A stretch of 64,000 nucleotides of DNA, taken from contig NZ_AGBF01000018.1 of the NCBI RefSeq assembly GCF_000225525.1, positions 1 through 64,000 of the forward strand, read 5' to 3'. The notes under the pieces were generated by a model, which saw only the letters and a list, made by a program, of their open reading frames with translations, searched no databases and was not told where the DNA came from. Below are positions 50,279 to 61,165 of the stretch, in pieces; position 1 is the stretch's first letter, and each line of letters opens with the position of its first letter. The translations under genes and the position numbers were made by a program. Origin of the DNA: Streptomyces zinciresistens K42 (GTDB lineage Bacteria; Actinomycetota; Actinomycetes; Streptomycetales; Streptomycetaceae).

Positions 50279-51808
50279 TTACGGGCGACGGATCGCGTCG
50301 ACGGCAGCCGGGGCGGCCGTACCGGCCGCGAGCTCGGTCTCCAGGAGCTGCTTGCCGAGCAGCTCGGGGTCCGGGAGCTCCATCGGGTACTCGCCGTCGA
50401 AGCAGGCGCGGCACAGGTTCGGCTTGGCGATGGCGGTGGCCTCGATCATGCCGTCGATGGAGATGTACGACAGCGAGTCGGCGCCCAGCGAGGTGCCGAT
50501 CTCCTCGATCGTCATGCCGTTGGCGATCAGCTCGGCGCGGGTGGCGAAGTCGATGCCGAAGAAGCAGGGCCACTTCACCGGCGGCGAGGAGATCCGGATG
50601 TGGACCTCGGCGGCGCCGGCCTCGCGGAGCATCCGCACCAGGGCGCGCTGGGTGTTGCCGCGCACGATCGAGTCGTCGACGACGACCAGGCGCTTGCCCT
50701 TGATGACTTCCTTCAGCGGGTTCAGCTTGAGCCGGATGCCGAGCTGGCGGATCGTCTGCGAGGGCTGGATGAACGTACGGCCCACATAGGCGTTCTTCAC
50801 CAGACCCGCGCCGAAGGGGATGCCGCTCGCCTCCGCGTAGCCGATGGCGGCGGGGGTGCCGGACTCCGGCGTCGCTATGACGAGGTCGGCCTCGGCCGGG
50901 GCCTCCTTCGCCAGGCGGCGGCCCATCTCCACGCGGGAGAGGTACACGTTGCGGCCGGCGATGTCGGTGTCCGGGCGGGCCAGGTACACGTATTCGAAGA
51001 CACAGCCCTTGGGCTTCGCTTCCGCGAATCGGGAGGTGCGCAGGCCGTTCTCGTCGATGGCGACGAACTCGCCCGGCTCGATCTCCCGGACGTAGCTGGC
51101 GCCGACGATGTCGAGGGCCGCGCTCTCGGACGCGGCCACCCAGCCGCGCTCCAGCCGGCCGAGGACCAGCGGGCGGATGCCCTGCGGGTCGCGGGCGGCG
51201 TACAGGGTGTGCTCGTCCATGAAGACGAGGCTGAAGGCGCCCTTGACCCGCGGGAGGACCTCGTGGGCCGCCTCCTCGATGGTCAGCGGCTTGCCGTCCT
51301 CGTCGACCTGCGCCGCGAGCAGCGCGGTCAGCAGGTCGGTGTCGTTGGTGGCCGCGACGCGCGGGGGCCGCTGGCCCTCCTGCTTGGGCAGGTCGGCGAC
51401 CATCTCGGCGAGCTGGGCGGTGTTGACCAGGTTGCCGTTGTGGCCGAGCGCGATGGAACCGTGGCCGGTGGCCCGGAACGTCGGCTGGGCGTTCTCCCAC
51501 ACGGAGGCGCCGGTGGTCGAGTAGCGGGCGTGTCCGACCGCGATATGACCCTGGAGCGAACCGAGCGAGGTCTCGTCGAAGACCTGGGAGACGAGGCCCA
51601 TGTCCTTGAAGACGAGGATCTGGGAGCCGTTGCTGACCGCGATCCCCGCGGATTCCTGGCCTCGATGCTGGAGGGCGTAGAGCCCGAAGTACGTGAGCTT
51701 TGCGACCTCTTCGCCCGGAGCCCAGACACCGAAGACGCCACACGCGTCCTGGGGGCCTTTCTCGCCGGGGAGCAGATCGTGATTGAGTCGACCGTCACCA
51801 CGTGGCAC
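50279..51808 (-). CDS. purF: amidophosphoribosyltransferase
   Basis: 509 residues. The N-terminal glutaminase has its Cys after a short propeptide (DACGVFGVWAPGEE). The phosphoribosyl site is VVVDDSIVRGNT. Two C-terminal Cys motifs (CRACFDGEYP region, CFFGID) suit the Fe-S-containing type. This is the committed step of purine synthesis, glutamine plus PRPP. The GTG at 51808 is followed by MPRGDGRLNHDLLPG. Confidence 0.97.
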   Translation of the reverse strand: MPRGDGRLNHDLLPGEKGPQDACGVFGVWAPGEEVAKLTYFGLYALQHRGQESAGIAVSNGSQILVFKDMGLVSQVFDETSLGSLQGHIAVGHARYSTTGASVWENAQPTFRATGHGSIALGHNGNLVNTAQLAEMVADLPKQEGQRPPRVAATNDTDLLTALLAAQVDEDGKPLTIEEAAHEVLPRVKGAFSLVFMDEHTLYAARDPQGIRPLVLGRLERGWVAASESAALDIVGASYVREIEPGEFVAIDENGLRTSRFAEAKPKGCVFEYVYLARPDTDIAGRNVYLSRVEMGRRLAKEAPAEADLVIATPESGTPAAIGYAEASGIPFGAGLVKNAYVGRTFIQPSQTIRQLGIRLKLNPLKEVIKGKRLVVVDDSIVRGNTQRALVRMLREAGAAEVHIRISSPPVKWPCFFGIDFATRAELIANGMTIEEIGTSLGADSLSYISIDGMIEATAIAKPNLCRACFDGEYPMELPDPELLGKQLLETELAAGTAAPAAVDAIRRP

Positions 51809-51869
51809 GGCTCCGAGTGTAGGCGAGATCGACCACTGGTCCGAATTGGGGATACGCGACCGTGAAGGG

Positions 51870-52664
51870 TCACCGTGCGGCGACCGCGTTCACCCGCTCG
51901 CCGTTTTCGCTGGTCAGCGTGAGGGTGCGGCCGTCGACCCGGTACTTCACGGTGCTGTCGAAGAGCCCGAGGAGGGCCTTCTCCGTCTTCATGAGTGAGG
52001 TGTCGCACATCATTCGGGTGGTGGACGCGCTGCCGAGCGTGATACTGCCGTCGCGGAACGTCGCGGTGGACCGCACCTTGTTGCAGCCGAGACTGCCGCT
52101 GACCTGGCCGGTTTTCGCGTCGAACGTGAGGTGGGCCCTGCCTCCGGCGTCCGGGGTGCTGACCGTCCACTTGGTGCCCTTGAGCGGGGCCGCCTTCTGC
52201 TCGGTCAGGTCGATCCGGTCCCCGCCTGCCGTGGTCAGGACGAGTGTGCCGCCGTCGACGCGGGCGGTCAGGCTGCCGTCGCCGAGGGTGCGGGCGAGGG
52301 TCTGCTCGAAGGCCGCCGGGACGCCGTCGCAGGCCATCTCCGTCGCCCGGACCCCGTCGAAGGTGACGCTGCCGTCGGTGAACTCGGCGTCGGCGCCGAA
52401 GGTGTTGCACCCGAGGTTGCCGTCGACCTTGCCGCCCTCGGCGATCCGCAGATAGGCGCCGTCGGGGGCGGTGCTCTTCCTGCCGTCGACGCTCACCCGG
52501 TCCACCGCCCAGCGCACGCCGGTGACGGAGGCGGCCGGTCCGGACCCCACGGACCGGCTGCCCGCGTCCGCGCCGCCGCAGCCCGCGGCGAGCGGGAGGA
52601 GCGTCAGTGCGGCGAGCGCGGCCAGTCGCTGCTTGTCCCTGCCGGATGTCCCGAGAGTGTCCAT
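51870..52664 (-). CDS. META-domain lipoprotein
   Basis: 264 residues. A signal peptide with lipobox LAAGC at residues 25-29, then two META (HslJ-like) domains: GNLGCNTFGADAEFTDGSV with ATEMACDG, and SGSLGCNKVRSTATFRDGS with TTRMMCD. HslJ proteins relate to stress and antibiotic tolerance. It lies upstream of purF by 61 bases on the same strand. Confidence 0.92.
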   Translation of the reverse strand: MDTLGTSGRDKQRLAALAALTLLPLAAGCGGADAGSRSVGSGPAASVTGVRWAVDRVSVDGRKSTAPDGAYLRIAEGGKVDGNLGCNTFGADAEFTDGSVTFDGVRATEMACDGVPAAFEQTLARTLGDGSLTARVDGGTLVLTTAGGDRIDLTEQKAAPLKGTKWTVSTPDAGGRAHLTFDAKTGQVSGSLGCNKVRSTATFRDGSITLGSASTTRMMCDTSLMKTEKALLGLFDSTVKYRVDGRTLTLTSENGERVNAVAAR

Positions 52665-52730
52665 GCGGATGGGACGGCGGAGACGGCGGACCGGTTCCGC
52701 AGGGGGTGTCGCCGGGGGCGCCGCGGGGGG

Positions 52731-53528
52731 TCAGCCCATGAGCGGCAGCAGCCCGGCGAGGTCGGCCCGCTCCCCGCTCGCGCGCACCGCGGCCGCGTCC
52801 AGCGCCTCCTGCCAGGTCAGCCGCCCGGTGGCGAGCCGGATCCACGTCAGCGGGTCGGTCTCGACGACGTTGGGCGGGGTGCCGCGGGTGTGCCGGGGGC
52901 CCTCGACGCACTGCACGACGGCGTACGGCGGCACCCGCACCTCGGTGGAGCCCCCGGGCGCCTTCACGGCGAGCGCGTCGGCCAGGAGGCGGGTGCAGGC
53001 CGCCAGGGCCTGGCGGTCCTGGGGGATGCCGAGGCCGGGCACGGCGGCGTTGAGGTCGTCGGTGTGGACGGTGAGTTCGACGGCCCGGGTGACCAGGTGG
53101 TCGGCCAGGGTCATGCTGCCGGTGCGGACGCCGAGGACCCGCCCCTCGGGGGCGTCCTGCAGGCTCCGCGCGAGGCGTTCGGCGGTGTCCGTGTACAGCG
53201 CGTCCAGATCCGGGTGGGCGGCGGCGAGCGCGCGGGTGCCCTCCGCGATGTCGCCGGCACGGCCGGCGGTGGCGAAGGGCCAGTCCAGGAGGGCGAGTTC
53301 CGCCTTGGCGGGCGCCTCGCCGGCCAGGCCGCGGCCGACGGCCCCCACGGCCATGGCCACGTGCACGGCCAGCTCCCGCACGCTCCAGCCCGTCAGCCGG
53401 GTGGGCAGCGCGAGCTGCTCGTCGCCGAGCCCGCGCACGCCCTCCCGCACATACCCGAACTGCGCGAGCACCGCGGCACGGATCTTGACGGAGTCATAGG
53501 CACGCACACGCTTCTTGGCCGGGGGCAT
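52731..53528 (-). CDS. maleylpyruvate isomerase-like / sterol-carrier-type protein
   Basis: 265 residues. The N-terminal MDMPI-type helical bundle has TGWSVRELAVHVAMAVG and VTRAVELTVHTDDLN, the two His motifs. The C-terminal 90 residues resemble the SCP2-like domain found on such proteins (DPLTWIRLATGRLTWQEAL). Probable mycothiol-dependent enzyme of unknown substrate. Start 10 bases after the M23-like gene end. Confidence 0.85.
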   Translation of the reverse strand: MPPAKKRVRAYDSVKIRAAVLAQFGYVREGVRGLGDEQLALPTRLTGWSVRELAVHVAMAVGAVGRGLAGEAPAKAELALLDWPFATAGRAGDIAEGTRALAAAHPDLDALYTDTAERLARSLQDAPEGRVLGVRTGSMTLADHLVTRAVELTVHTDDLNAAVPGLGIPQDRQALAACTRLLADALAVKAPGGSTEVRVPPYAVVQCVEGPRHTRGTPPNVVETDPLTWIRLATGRLTWQEALDAAAVRASGERADLAGLLPLMG

Positions 53529-53538
53529 GGGGGGCAGC

Positions 53539-54372
53539 CTATGCGGCCTGCGTCCGCGTCGCGGGTGCCGCGAACGTCTCGCCGTTGCGGGGGACTCCGA
53601 GGCCGCGCCAGGTGAAGGGGATGCCGCGGGCGGTGTCCGGGTCCGCGGTGTCCATCAGCTGGAAGTGGAGGTGGGGCTCGGTGGAGTTGCCCGAGTTGCC
53701 GCAGCGGGCCAGCCGCTGTCCCGCGGTCACCCGGTCTCCCTCCCGGACGGTGAGCGAGCCGTTTCGCAGGTGGGCGTAGAGCGCGAAGGTGCCGGCGCCG
53801 AGGTCGAGGACGACGTGGTTGCCGACGACCCGCTTGACGCCGGACAGGTCGCGTACGGACGCCTCCACGATCATGAGGTACATCAGCGCGAGCAGCGAGG
53901 TGCGGCTGAGGTGGTCGCGCTGGTCGTCGACGGCGCGTACGACGGTGGCGTCGGCGACCGCCAGCAGCGGGGCCCCGAACGCGGGGAAGGCGTCGTTGCG
54001 GCGGGCGATCGGCCACAGCCACCGGAAGCCGGGGCGCGCGCCCTCCGCGGGCTCGGCGACGACATCGATGGCGAAGGTCTGGGCGTAGGCGTGCGTGCCG
54101 TGGCTCGGCGTGCGGTCGGCCGGGCTGTTCAGCGCCGACCAGCGCCCGGTGAAGGGCGGTTCGACCTCGACCGGCTCCCGGGAGGCGCGGGGGCTGTCCC
54201 GGGCACCGCCCCAGCGGTGGAGCACGATCAGGAGCCCGTAGGACAGGGCGATCGGCAGGAAGTTCCACCACCACGGGTATCCCGGGTCCAGCAGGGTGTG
54301 GGCGATCACCAGGCCGACGAAGGCCAGTCGCAGGGCGCGGTGGACGATCTTGACGAGTTTGCGTGCGGACAT
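53539..54372 (-). CDS. membrane-anchored M23-family protein
   Basis: 277 residues. Two N-terminal hydrophobic segments (LAFVGLVIAHTLL and FLPIALSYGLLIVL) anchor a M23-like domain. Ligand residues appear as THAYAQTFAID (His and Asp) and EPHLHFQLMD (HxH); GNHVVLDLGAGTFALYAHL is the family core. It may cut peptidoglycan or serve as a scaffold. It lies between the ArsR gene and the MDMPI gene in one operon (gaps 22 and 10 bases). Confidence 0.85.
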   Translation of the reverse strand: MSARKLVKIVHRALRLAFVGLVIAHTLLDPGYPWWWNFLPIALSYGLLIVLHRWGGARDSPRASREPVEVEPPFTGRWSALNSPADRTPSHGTHAYAQTFAIDVVAEPAEGARPGFRWLWPIARRNDAFPAFGAPLLAVADATVVRAVDDQRDHLSRTSLLALMYLMIVEASVRDLSGVKRVVGNHVVLDLGAGTFALYAHLRNGSLTVREGDRVTAGQRLARCGNSGNSTEPHLHFQLMDTADPDTARGIPFTWRGLGVPRNGETFAAPATRTQAA

Positions 54373-54394
54373 CGTTCCCCCGGTTCGGTCGGTG

Positions 54395-54895
54395 TCACGG
54401 ACGAGCGGTCGCCAACGCCACCAGGAGCGGTACGACCCGCCCCGGCGGGACCTCGTGGCGGCCCCGGCCCGTGGTGTGGAGCCAGCCCGCGCCGGTCAGT
54501 TGGCGCAGGTGGTGGTAGATCTGGCCGGTCGTGCCGATCTCGTCCAGCTCGGCGAGTTCGGCCGCGGTGCGCCGGCCGCCGACGATCTCGCGCAGCAGCC
54601 GCAGCCGGACGGGGTGGCCGAGGGCCGCGAACGACTCCGCGCACCCGGTCCAGTCGGCCTCCAGCAGGCCCTCGGTCAGCGAGCCGTGCTGCCAGTCGTA
54701 CTGCTCCCCGGTCGGCAGCCGTACGGTGCCGGTGAAGAGCACGCCTCCGTCGGGCGTCCGCAGCGCGGCAAGCTGCTCCTTGAGCCCCTCCAGGGCCCAG
54801 AAGTCCCCTTCACCGAGGCGAGGGACGACGTGCGGCGCGGTCTCCAGCGCCGCCACTCGTCGCTCCAGGTCGGCGACGCGTTGTTCGAGTTCCAC
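54395..54895 (-). CDS. ArsR-like winged-helix regulator
   Basis: 166 residues. An N-terminal coiled coil (MELEQRVADLERRVAALETA) precedes the winged helix (ALGHPVRLRLLREIVGGRRT, AELAELDEIGTTGQIYHHLR, QLTGAGWLHTTGRGRHEVPP). No metal-binding Cys motif, so ligand sensing is probably different. First gene of the operon. A palindrome sits immediately upstream. Confidence 0.88.
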   Translation of the reverse strand: MELEQRVADLERRVAALETAPHVVPRLGEGDFWALEGLKEQLAALRTPDGGVLFTGTVRLPTGEQYDWQHGSLTEGLLEADWTGCAESFAALGHPVRLRLLREIVGGRRTAAELAELDEIGTTGQIYHHLRQLTGAGWLHTTGRGRHEVPPGRVVPLLVALATARP

Positions 54896-54901
54896 TCCTC
54901 G

Positions 54902-54921
54902 ATATTACGAAACTACGTAAT
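54902..54921. promoter_or_regulatory. ArsR operator-like palindrome
   Basis: TATTACG and CGTAATA, seven perfect base pairs with a six-base spacer, ending seven bases from the ArsR start codon. AT-rich inside a GC-rich chromosome; probable autoregulatory site. Confidence 0.7.
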
Positions 54922-54964
54922 ACCGTTCAAGTGTCCCCGCGGGGGATCGTCCGCCCGCACGGGC

Positions 54965-54996
54965 AAGCCCCCGCCCGGCGGACCGGACGGGGGCTT
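54965..54996 (-). terminator. terminator of the purSQL operon
   Basis: AAGCCCCCG / CGGGGGCTT arms with an inner CCGG pair, 31 bases after the purL stop. Confidence 0.7.
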
Positions 54997-55026
54997 CTGA
55001 GCCGTACGACGACTGCTGACCGCCGC

Positions 55027-57281
<2,255 letters not shown>

Positions 57282-57285
<4 letters not shown>

Positions 57286-57986
57286 GCGGTGACCAGCTTC
57301 TTGAGGATCGAGGTGAAGAAGGGGAGGCCGTCGGTGCGGCCGGAGCCGACGAGGGGCTCGACGGCGTGCTCGGGGTGCGGCATGAGGCCCACGACGTTGC
57401 CGGCCTCGTTGGTGATGCCGGCGATGTCGTTGAGCGAGCCGTTGGGGTTGCCGTATCCGTCGGCGGCGTCGCCGTCGACCAGGTAGCGGAAGGCGACGCG
57501 GCCCTCCGCCTCCAGCTCGTCCAGCGTGTACCGGTCGGCCACGTAGCGGCCGTCCATGTTCTTCAGCGGGACGCGGATCTCCTGGCCCTCGCTGTAGTCG
57601 CCGGTCCAGGCCGTCCGCGCGTTCTCCACGCGCAGCCTCTGGTCGCGGCAGACGAAGTGCAGGTGGTCGTTGCCCAGCATGCCGCCCGGGAGGAGGTGGG
57701 CCTCGGTGAGGATCTGGAAGCCGTTGCAGATACCGAGGACCGGGAGTCCGGCCTTCGCCTGCGCGATGACGGACTCCATCACCGGCGAGAACCGGGAGAT
57801 GGCACCGGCCCGCAGATAGTCGCCGTAGGAAAAACCGCCCGGCAGCACCACGGCGTCGACCTGCTTGAGGTCCTTGTCCTTGTGCCACAGCGCGACCGGT
57901 TCGGCCCCGGCGAGGCGGATCGCGCGCCGGGTGTCCTGGTCGTCGAGGCTTCCCGGGAAAGTGACGACGCCAATACGAGCGGTCAC
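57282..57986 (-). CDS. purQ: phosphoribosylformylglycinamidine synthase subunit I (glutaminase)
   Basis: 234 residues. Class I amidotransferase: [15 protein letters not shown], the nucleophile in [14 protein letters not shown], and [10 protein letters not shown] with the His and Glu. Supplies ammonia to PurL. The start (GTG, 57986) overlaps the purS stop. Confidence 0.97.
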
Positions 57987-58246
57987 TTGGCGGCCTCCGC
58001 GACTTCCTCCACCTTGACGGTGAAGTCCTCGATCACGGTGTTGGCGAGGAAGGATTCCGCAAGATCATGGATGCGGGCGAGCGCGGCCTCGTCGACCGGC
58101 CCGTCAACTTCCAGTTCGAATCGCTTTCCCTGACGTACGTCCGAGACGCCGTCGAAACCCAGTCGCGGCAGTGCGCGCTGCACCGCCTGGCCCTGGGGGT
58201 CGAGGATCTCCGGCTTGAGCATGACGTCGACTACGACGCGTGCCAC
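57983..58246 (-). CDS. purS: phosphoribosylformylglycinamidine synthase subunit PurS
   Basis: 87 residues, full-length PurS ([40 protein letters not shown]). It couples PurQ to PurL. GTG at 58246 is chosen since GGGAG lies five bases upstream and the family begins MARVVVDV; a GTG two codons earlier also exists. Confidence 0.95.
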   Translation of the reverse strand: MARVVVDVMLKPEILDPQGQAVQRALPRLGFDGVSDVRQGKRFELEVDGPVDEAALARIHDLAESFLANTVIEDFTVKVEEVAEAAK

Positions 58247-58582
58247 GTGCACTCCCGGTGGTGTGGTGCTGAGCAGGTTCCTGAAGGTGGTTTCAGACTA
58301 CCCGCACAAAATTTCTACGCGCGTCGACTTGGAGGAACCTACGTGACGCCGCTCACGGCACGGCGCCGGGGCGGTCCGGTACGAAAAGTTCAGGAAAAGA
58401 TCTGCGATCGACACCCGGCATCTATTGCGCCCACCCCTCTCCGCCCACCACGCTGCCCTCGAAGCCACTTCCGCTCCCTCTTGATTTCTGACACGCGGAA
58501 GGATTTAGTCGAGCTTCACATTGCATTGTCGGGCACGGTACAAATGAATTTGTCAGCGTGCCGTACGAAGGGACCGATATTC
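58247..58582. other. divergent promoter region purS / lsrL
   Basis: 336 bases with no gene. AT-rich for this chromosome, with runs such as ACAAAATTTC (58305-58314). Contains a compound palindrome next to the Lsr2 paralogue start. Confidence 0.5.
58532..58562. promoter_or_regulatory. AT-rich compound palindrome before lsrL
   Basis: GGCAC...GTGCC outer arms around ACAAATGAATTTGT (58540-58553), 20 bases before the GTG. Possibly an autoregulatory or nucleoid-protein site. Confidence 0.5.
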
Positions 58583-58900
58583 GTGGCGCAGAAGGTCGTG
58601 GTCACTCTCTTTGACGACATCGACGGCTCGGAAGCGGCGGAAACGATCGCCTTCGGACTCGACGGCAAGTCGTACGAGATCGACCTGAACGAAGCCAATG
58701 CCGGGAAACTGCGCAAGGCGCTCGCGCCCTACGTGGACGCCGGCCGCAAGCGGGCGAGGTCCGGCAAGGCGTACAGGCAGACCGAGGTCGCCCCGGACCC
58801 GTCGGCCGTCCGGGCCTGGGCCCAGGCCAACAAGATGGAGGTGCCGGCCCGCGGCCGCATCCCCAAGAGGGTCTACGAGGCGTTCGCCTCGGCGCGGTGA
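58583..58900 (+). CDS. lsrL: Lsr2-type nucleoid-associated protein (LsrL-like)
   Basis: 105 residues. The N-terminal dimerisation domain is VVVTLFDDIDGSEAAETIAF, and the C-terminal domain contains VRAWAQANKMEVPARGRIPK, with a PARGRIP loop in place of the RGR AT-hook-like motif of Lsr2. Lsr2 proteins bind AT-rich DNA in the minor groove and silence acquired genes. Genomes of this genus have two paralogues; position next to purS matches the second (LsrL). GTG at 58583 with AAGGGA before it. Confidence 0.92.
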   Translation: MAQKVVVTLFDDIDGSEAAETIAFGLDGKSYEIDLNEANAGKLRKALAPYVDAGRKRARSGKAYRQTEVAPDPSAVRAWAQANKMEVPARGRIPKRVYEAFASAR

Positions 58901-59069
58901 GAGCTCGGGGGACCGCCCTCAGGGCCCGTCAGCGGGTCCCGGGGGCGGCCGGCCCGAGCCGGACGGCGCAAGCCGGTGCGACAACCGACTTGCGCTACCC
59001 CCCTGCTGATCAGCTAATGTCTGGAGCACGCCGCCGGGCAGGGCAGAAAAAACCCAGCTCGCCGAGCAT

Positions 59070-59141
59070 GCGGGTGTAGTTCAGTAGTAGAACATCCCCC
59101 TTCCAGGGGGAAGGCGCAGTGTGCAATTCCTGTCACCCGCT
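59070..59141 (+). tRNA. tRNA-Gly (UCC) with aberrant D and T arms
   Basis: Acceptor stem GCGGGTG/CACCCGC, U at the discriminator, anticodon loop CTTCCAG. D-loop AGTAGTA lacks the usual GG. The T arm (59116-59133) is 18 bases instead of 17 and the loop has TGTGCAATTC rather than TTCRANY; only GCAG/CTGT pairs. The rest is a perfect glycine tRNA. No terminator is apparent right after. Confidence 0.85.
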
Positions 59142-59221
59142 CTGCACCGTCGTACGGACCACCGTTGTGGATCAGGTACGCTGGTGCTCGCACCGATCGG
59201 TGAAGGCCGGTCGGGGGCAAT

Positions 59222-59294
59222 GCGGACGTAGCTCAGTTGGTAGAGCGCAACCTTGCCAAGGTTGAGGTCGCGAGTTCGAGCCTCGTCGTCCGCT
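59222..59294 (+). tRNA. tRNA-Gly (GCC), copy 1
   Basis: 73 bases; anticodon loop CTTGCCA, canonical D-loop (GTTGG) and T-loop (TTCGAGC). One base differs from copy 2. Confidence 0.95.
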
Positions 59295-59302
59295 CGGGAA
59301 TC

Positions 59303-59330
59303 AGACCCCGGTCTTCATCGACCGGGGTCT
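59303..59330 (+). terminator. terminator of tRNA-Gly copy 1
   Basis: AGACCCCGGT / ACCGGGGTCT stem followed by TTTTCG. Identical to the copy at 63107-63134. Confidence 0.9.
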
Positions 59331-59423
59331 TTTCGTTGCCCCGGCGCCCGCCCTGACATTTGTCATGCCGAGTGATGACAGCGCGCACTGCTGCCGGGCT
59401 CCGGCCACGGGGACGCTGGTGTC

Positions 59424-60374
59424 ATGGACATCAACGAACACGTGATCGAGGTCACCGACCTGCGACGTGTCTACGGGGGCGGGTTCGAGGCGGTGCGCGG
59501 CATCTCCTTCTCCGTCGGCCGCGGCGAGGTCTTCGCCCTGCTCGGCACCAACGGCGCGGGCAAGACGTCGACGGTCGAGCTGCTGGAGGGCCTCGCCCCG
59601 CCCGCCGGGGGACGGGTGCGGGTGCTCGGCCACGACCCCCACACCGAGCGGGCCGTCGTACGGCCCCGGACCGGGGTGATGCTCCAGGAGGGCGGCTTCC
59701 CCTCCGAGCTCACCGTCGCGGAGACCGCCCGGATGTGGGCGGGCTGCATCAGCGGGGCCCGGCCCGAGGGCGAGGTGCTGGAGCGGGTCGGACTGGCCCG
59801 CAAGTCCGGCGTCCGGGTGAAGCAGCTCTCCGGCGGTGAGCGGCGCCGGCTGGACCTGGCGCTCGCCCTGCTCGGCGACCCCGAGGTGCTCTTCCTCGAC
59901 GAGCCGACGACCGGACTGGACGCCGAAGGACGCCAGGGCACCTGGGCGTTGGTGCGGGCGCTGCGCGACTCGGGAACGACGGTCCTGCTGACCACGCACT
60001 ACCTGGAGGAGGCCGAGGGCCTCGCCGACCGCCTCGCCATCATGCACCGGGGGCGGATCGCCGCCTCCGGCACCCCGGCGCAGGTGACCGCCGCCCAGCC
60101 CTCGCGGATCTCCTTCCAGCTGCCCGACGGCTACTTCCTCGGCGACCTGCCGCCCCTCGCCGAACTCGGCGTCAGCGGCCACGAGCTCGACGGGCGGGTC
60201 GTACGGCTGCGCACCCAGCAGCTCCAGCCCGCGGCCACCCGGCTGCTGGTGTGGGCCGAGCGGGCCGGGGTGGAGCTGCGCGGCCTCGATGTGCGCTCGG
60301 CGTCGCTGGAGGAGGCGTTCCTCGCGATCGCCCGGGAAGCGTCCGCGTCCAAGGAAGAGGAGTTCGCCGTATGA
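59424..60374 (+). CDS. ABC transporter ATP-binding protein
   Basis: 316 residues of the DrrA-like type: Walker A LLGTNGAGKTS, signature LSGGERRRLDLAL, Walker B VLFLDEPTTGLD, switch LTTHYLEEAEGLADRL. The last 70 residues are the family tail. ATG at 59424; the stop overlaps the permease start (ATGA). Confidence 0.93.
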   Translation: MDINEHVIEVTDLRRVYGGGFEAVRGISFSVGRGEVFALLGTNGAGKTSTVELLEGLAPPAGGRVRVLGHDPHTERAVVRPRTGVMLQEGGFPSELTVAETARMWAGCISGARPEGEVLERVGLARKSGVRVKQLSGGERRRLDLALALLGDPEVLFLDEPTTGLDAEGRQGTWALVRALRDSGTTVLLTTHYLEEAEGLADRLAIMHRGRIAASGTPAQVTAAQPSRISFQLPDGYFLGDLPPLAELGVSGHELDGRVVRLRTQQLQPAATRLLVWAERAGVELRGLDVRSASLEEAFLAIAREASASKEEEFAV

Positions 60375-61147
60375 GCACCGCCGTCACCACCCCCGTGGGG
60401 CGCATGACGTCCCTCGCCCGCGCCGAACTGACGCTGCTCGGCCGCAGCAAGGGCACCCTGTTCACCGCGCTGCTCGTGCCGCTCGTCCTGCCCTTCAGCG
60501 TGCGGGCCGGGGTGAAGCAGATGGACCTGGCGGGGACCGGCCTCAGCGTCGGCACGATCGTCGTACCGGCCGCGATCGGGTTCTCCCTGCTGTTCGCCGT
60601 GTACGCCGGGCTCGTCGGCGTGTTCACCGCCCGGCGCGAGGAACTCGTCCTGAAGCGGCTGCGCACCGGCGAACTGCGGGACGCCGAGATCCTCGGCGGT
60701 TCGGCGCTGCCCGTGGTCGCCACCGGCCTCGCCCAGTCCGTGATCCTCGCCGTCGGCTGCACCCTGCTCCTCGGTCTGGCCGCGCCGCCCGCCCTGTACC
60801 TCGCCCTGCTGGGCCTGCTGCTGGGCCTCGTGATGTGCGCGGTGCTCGCCGCGGTCACCTCCGCCTTCACCCGCAGCATGGAGAGCGCGCAAGTCACCAC
60901 CCTGCCCCTGATGCTGGTCTCGATGATCGGCTCGGGCATGTTCGTCCCGCTGGAGGTACTGCCCGACCGGCTGGCCGCGATCTGCGAACGGCTGCCGCTG
61001 ACCCCGGTGATCACGCTGCTGCGCGGCGGCTGGACCGGCGACCTGTCGGTGTCCGACGCCTTCGGACCGCTGGTCACGGCGCTGGCCTGGATCGTCGTCG
61101 GCGTGTTTGCTGTACAGCGACGGTTCCGCTGGGAACCGCGACGCTGA
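60371..61147 (+). CDS. ABC-2 type permease
   Basis: 258 residues with six hydrophobic helices (GTIVVPAAIGFSLLFAVYAG, VVATGLAQSVILAVGCTLLL, LYLALLGLLLGLVMCAVLAA, LPLMLVSMIGSGMFVPL, LVTALAWIVVGVFAV), the ABC-2 layout. Works with the upstream ATPase, probably for drug or lipid efflux. Start overlaps the ATPase stop. Confidence 0.9.
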   Translation: MSTAVTTPVGRMTSLARAELTLLGRSKGTLFTALLVPLVLPFSVRAGVKQMDLAGTGLSVGTIVVPAAIGFSLLFAVYAGLVGVFTARREELVLKRLRTGELRDAEILGGSALPVVATGLAQSVILAVGCTLLLGLAAPPALYLALLGLLLGLVMCAVLAAVTSAFTRSMESAQVTTLPLMLVSMIGSGMFVPLEVLPDRLAAICERLPLTPVITLLRGGWTGDLSVSDAFGPLVTALAWIVVGVFAVQRRFRWEPRR

Positions 61148-61165
61148 CCAGGGGAGAGCCGAGAC

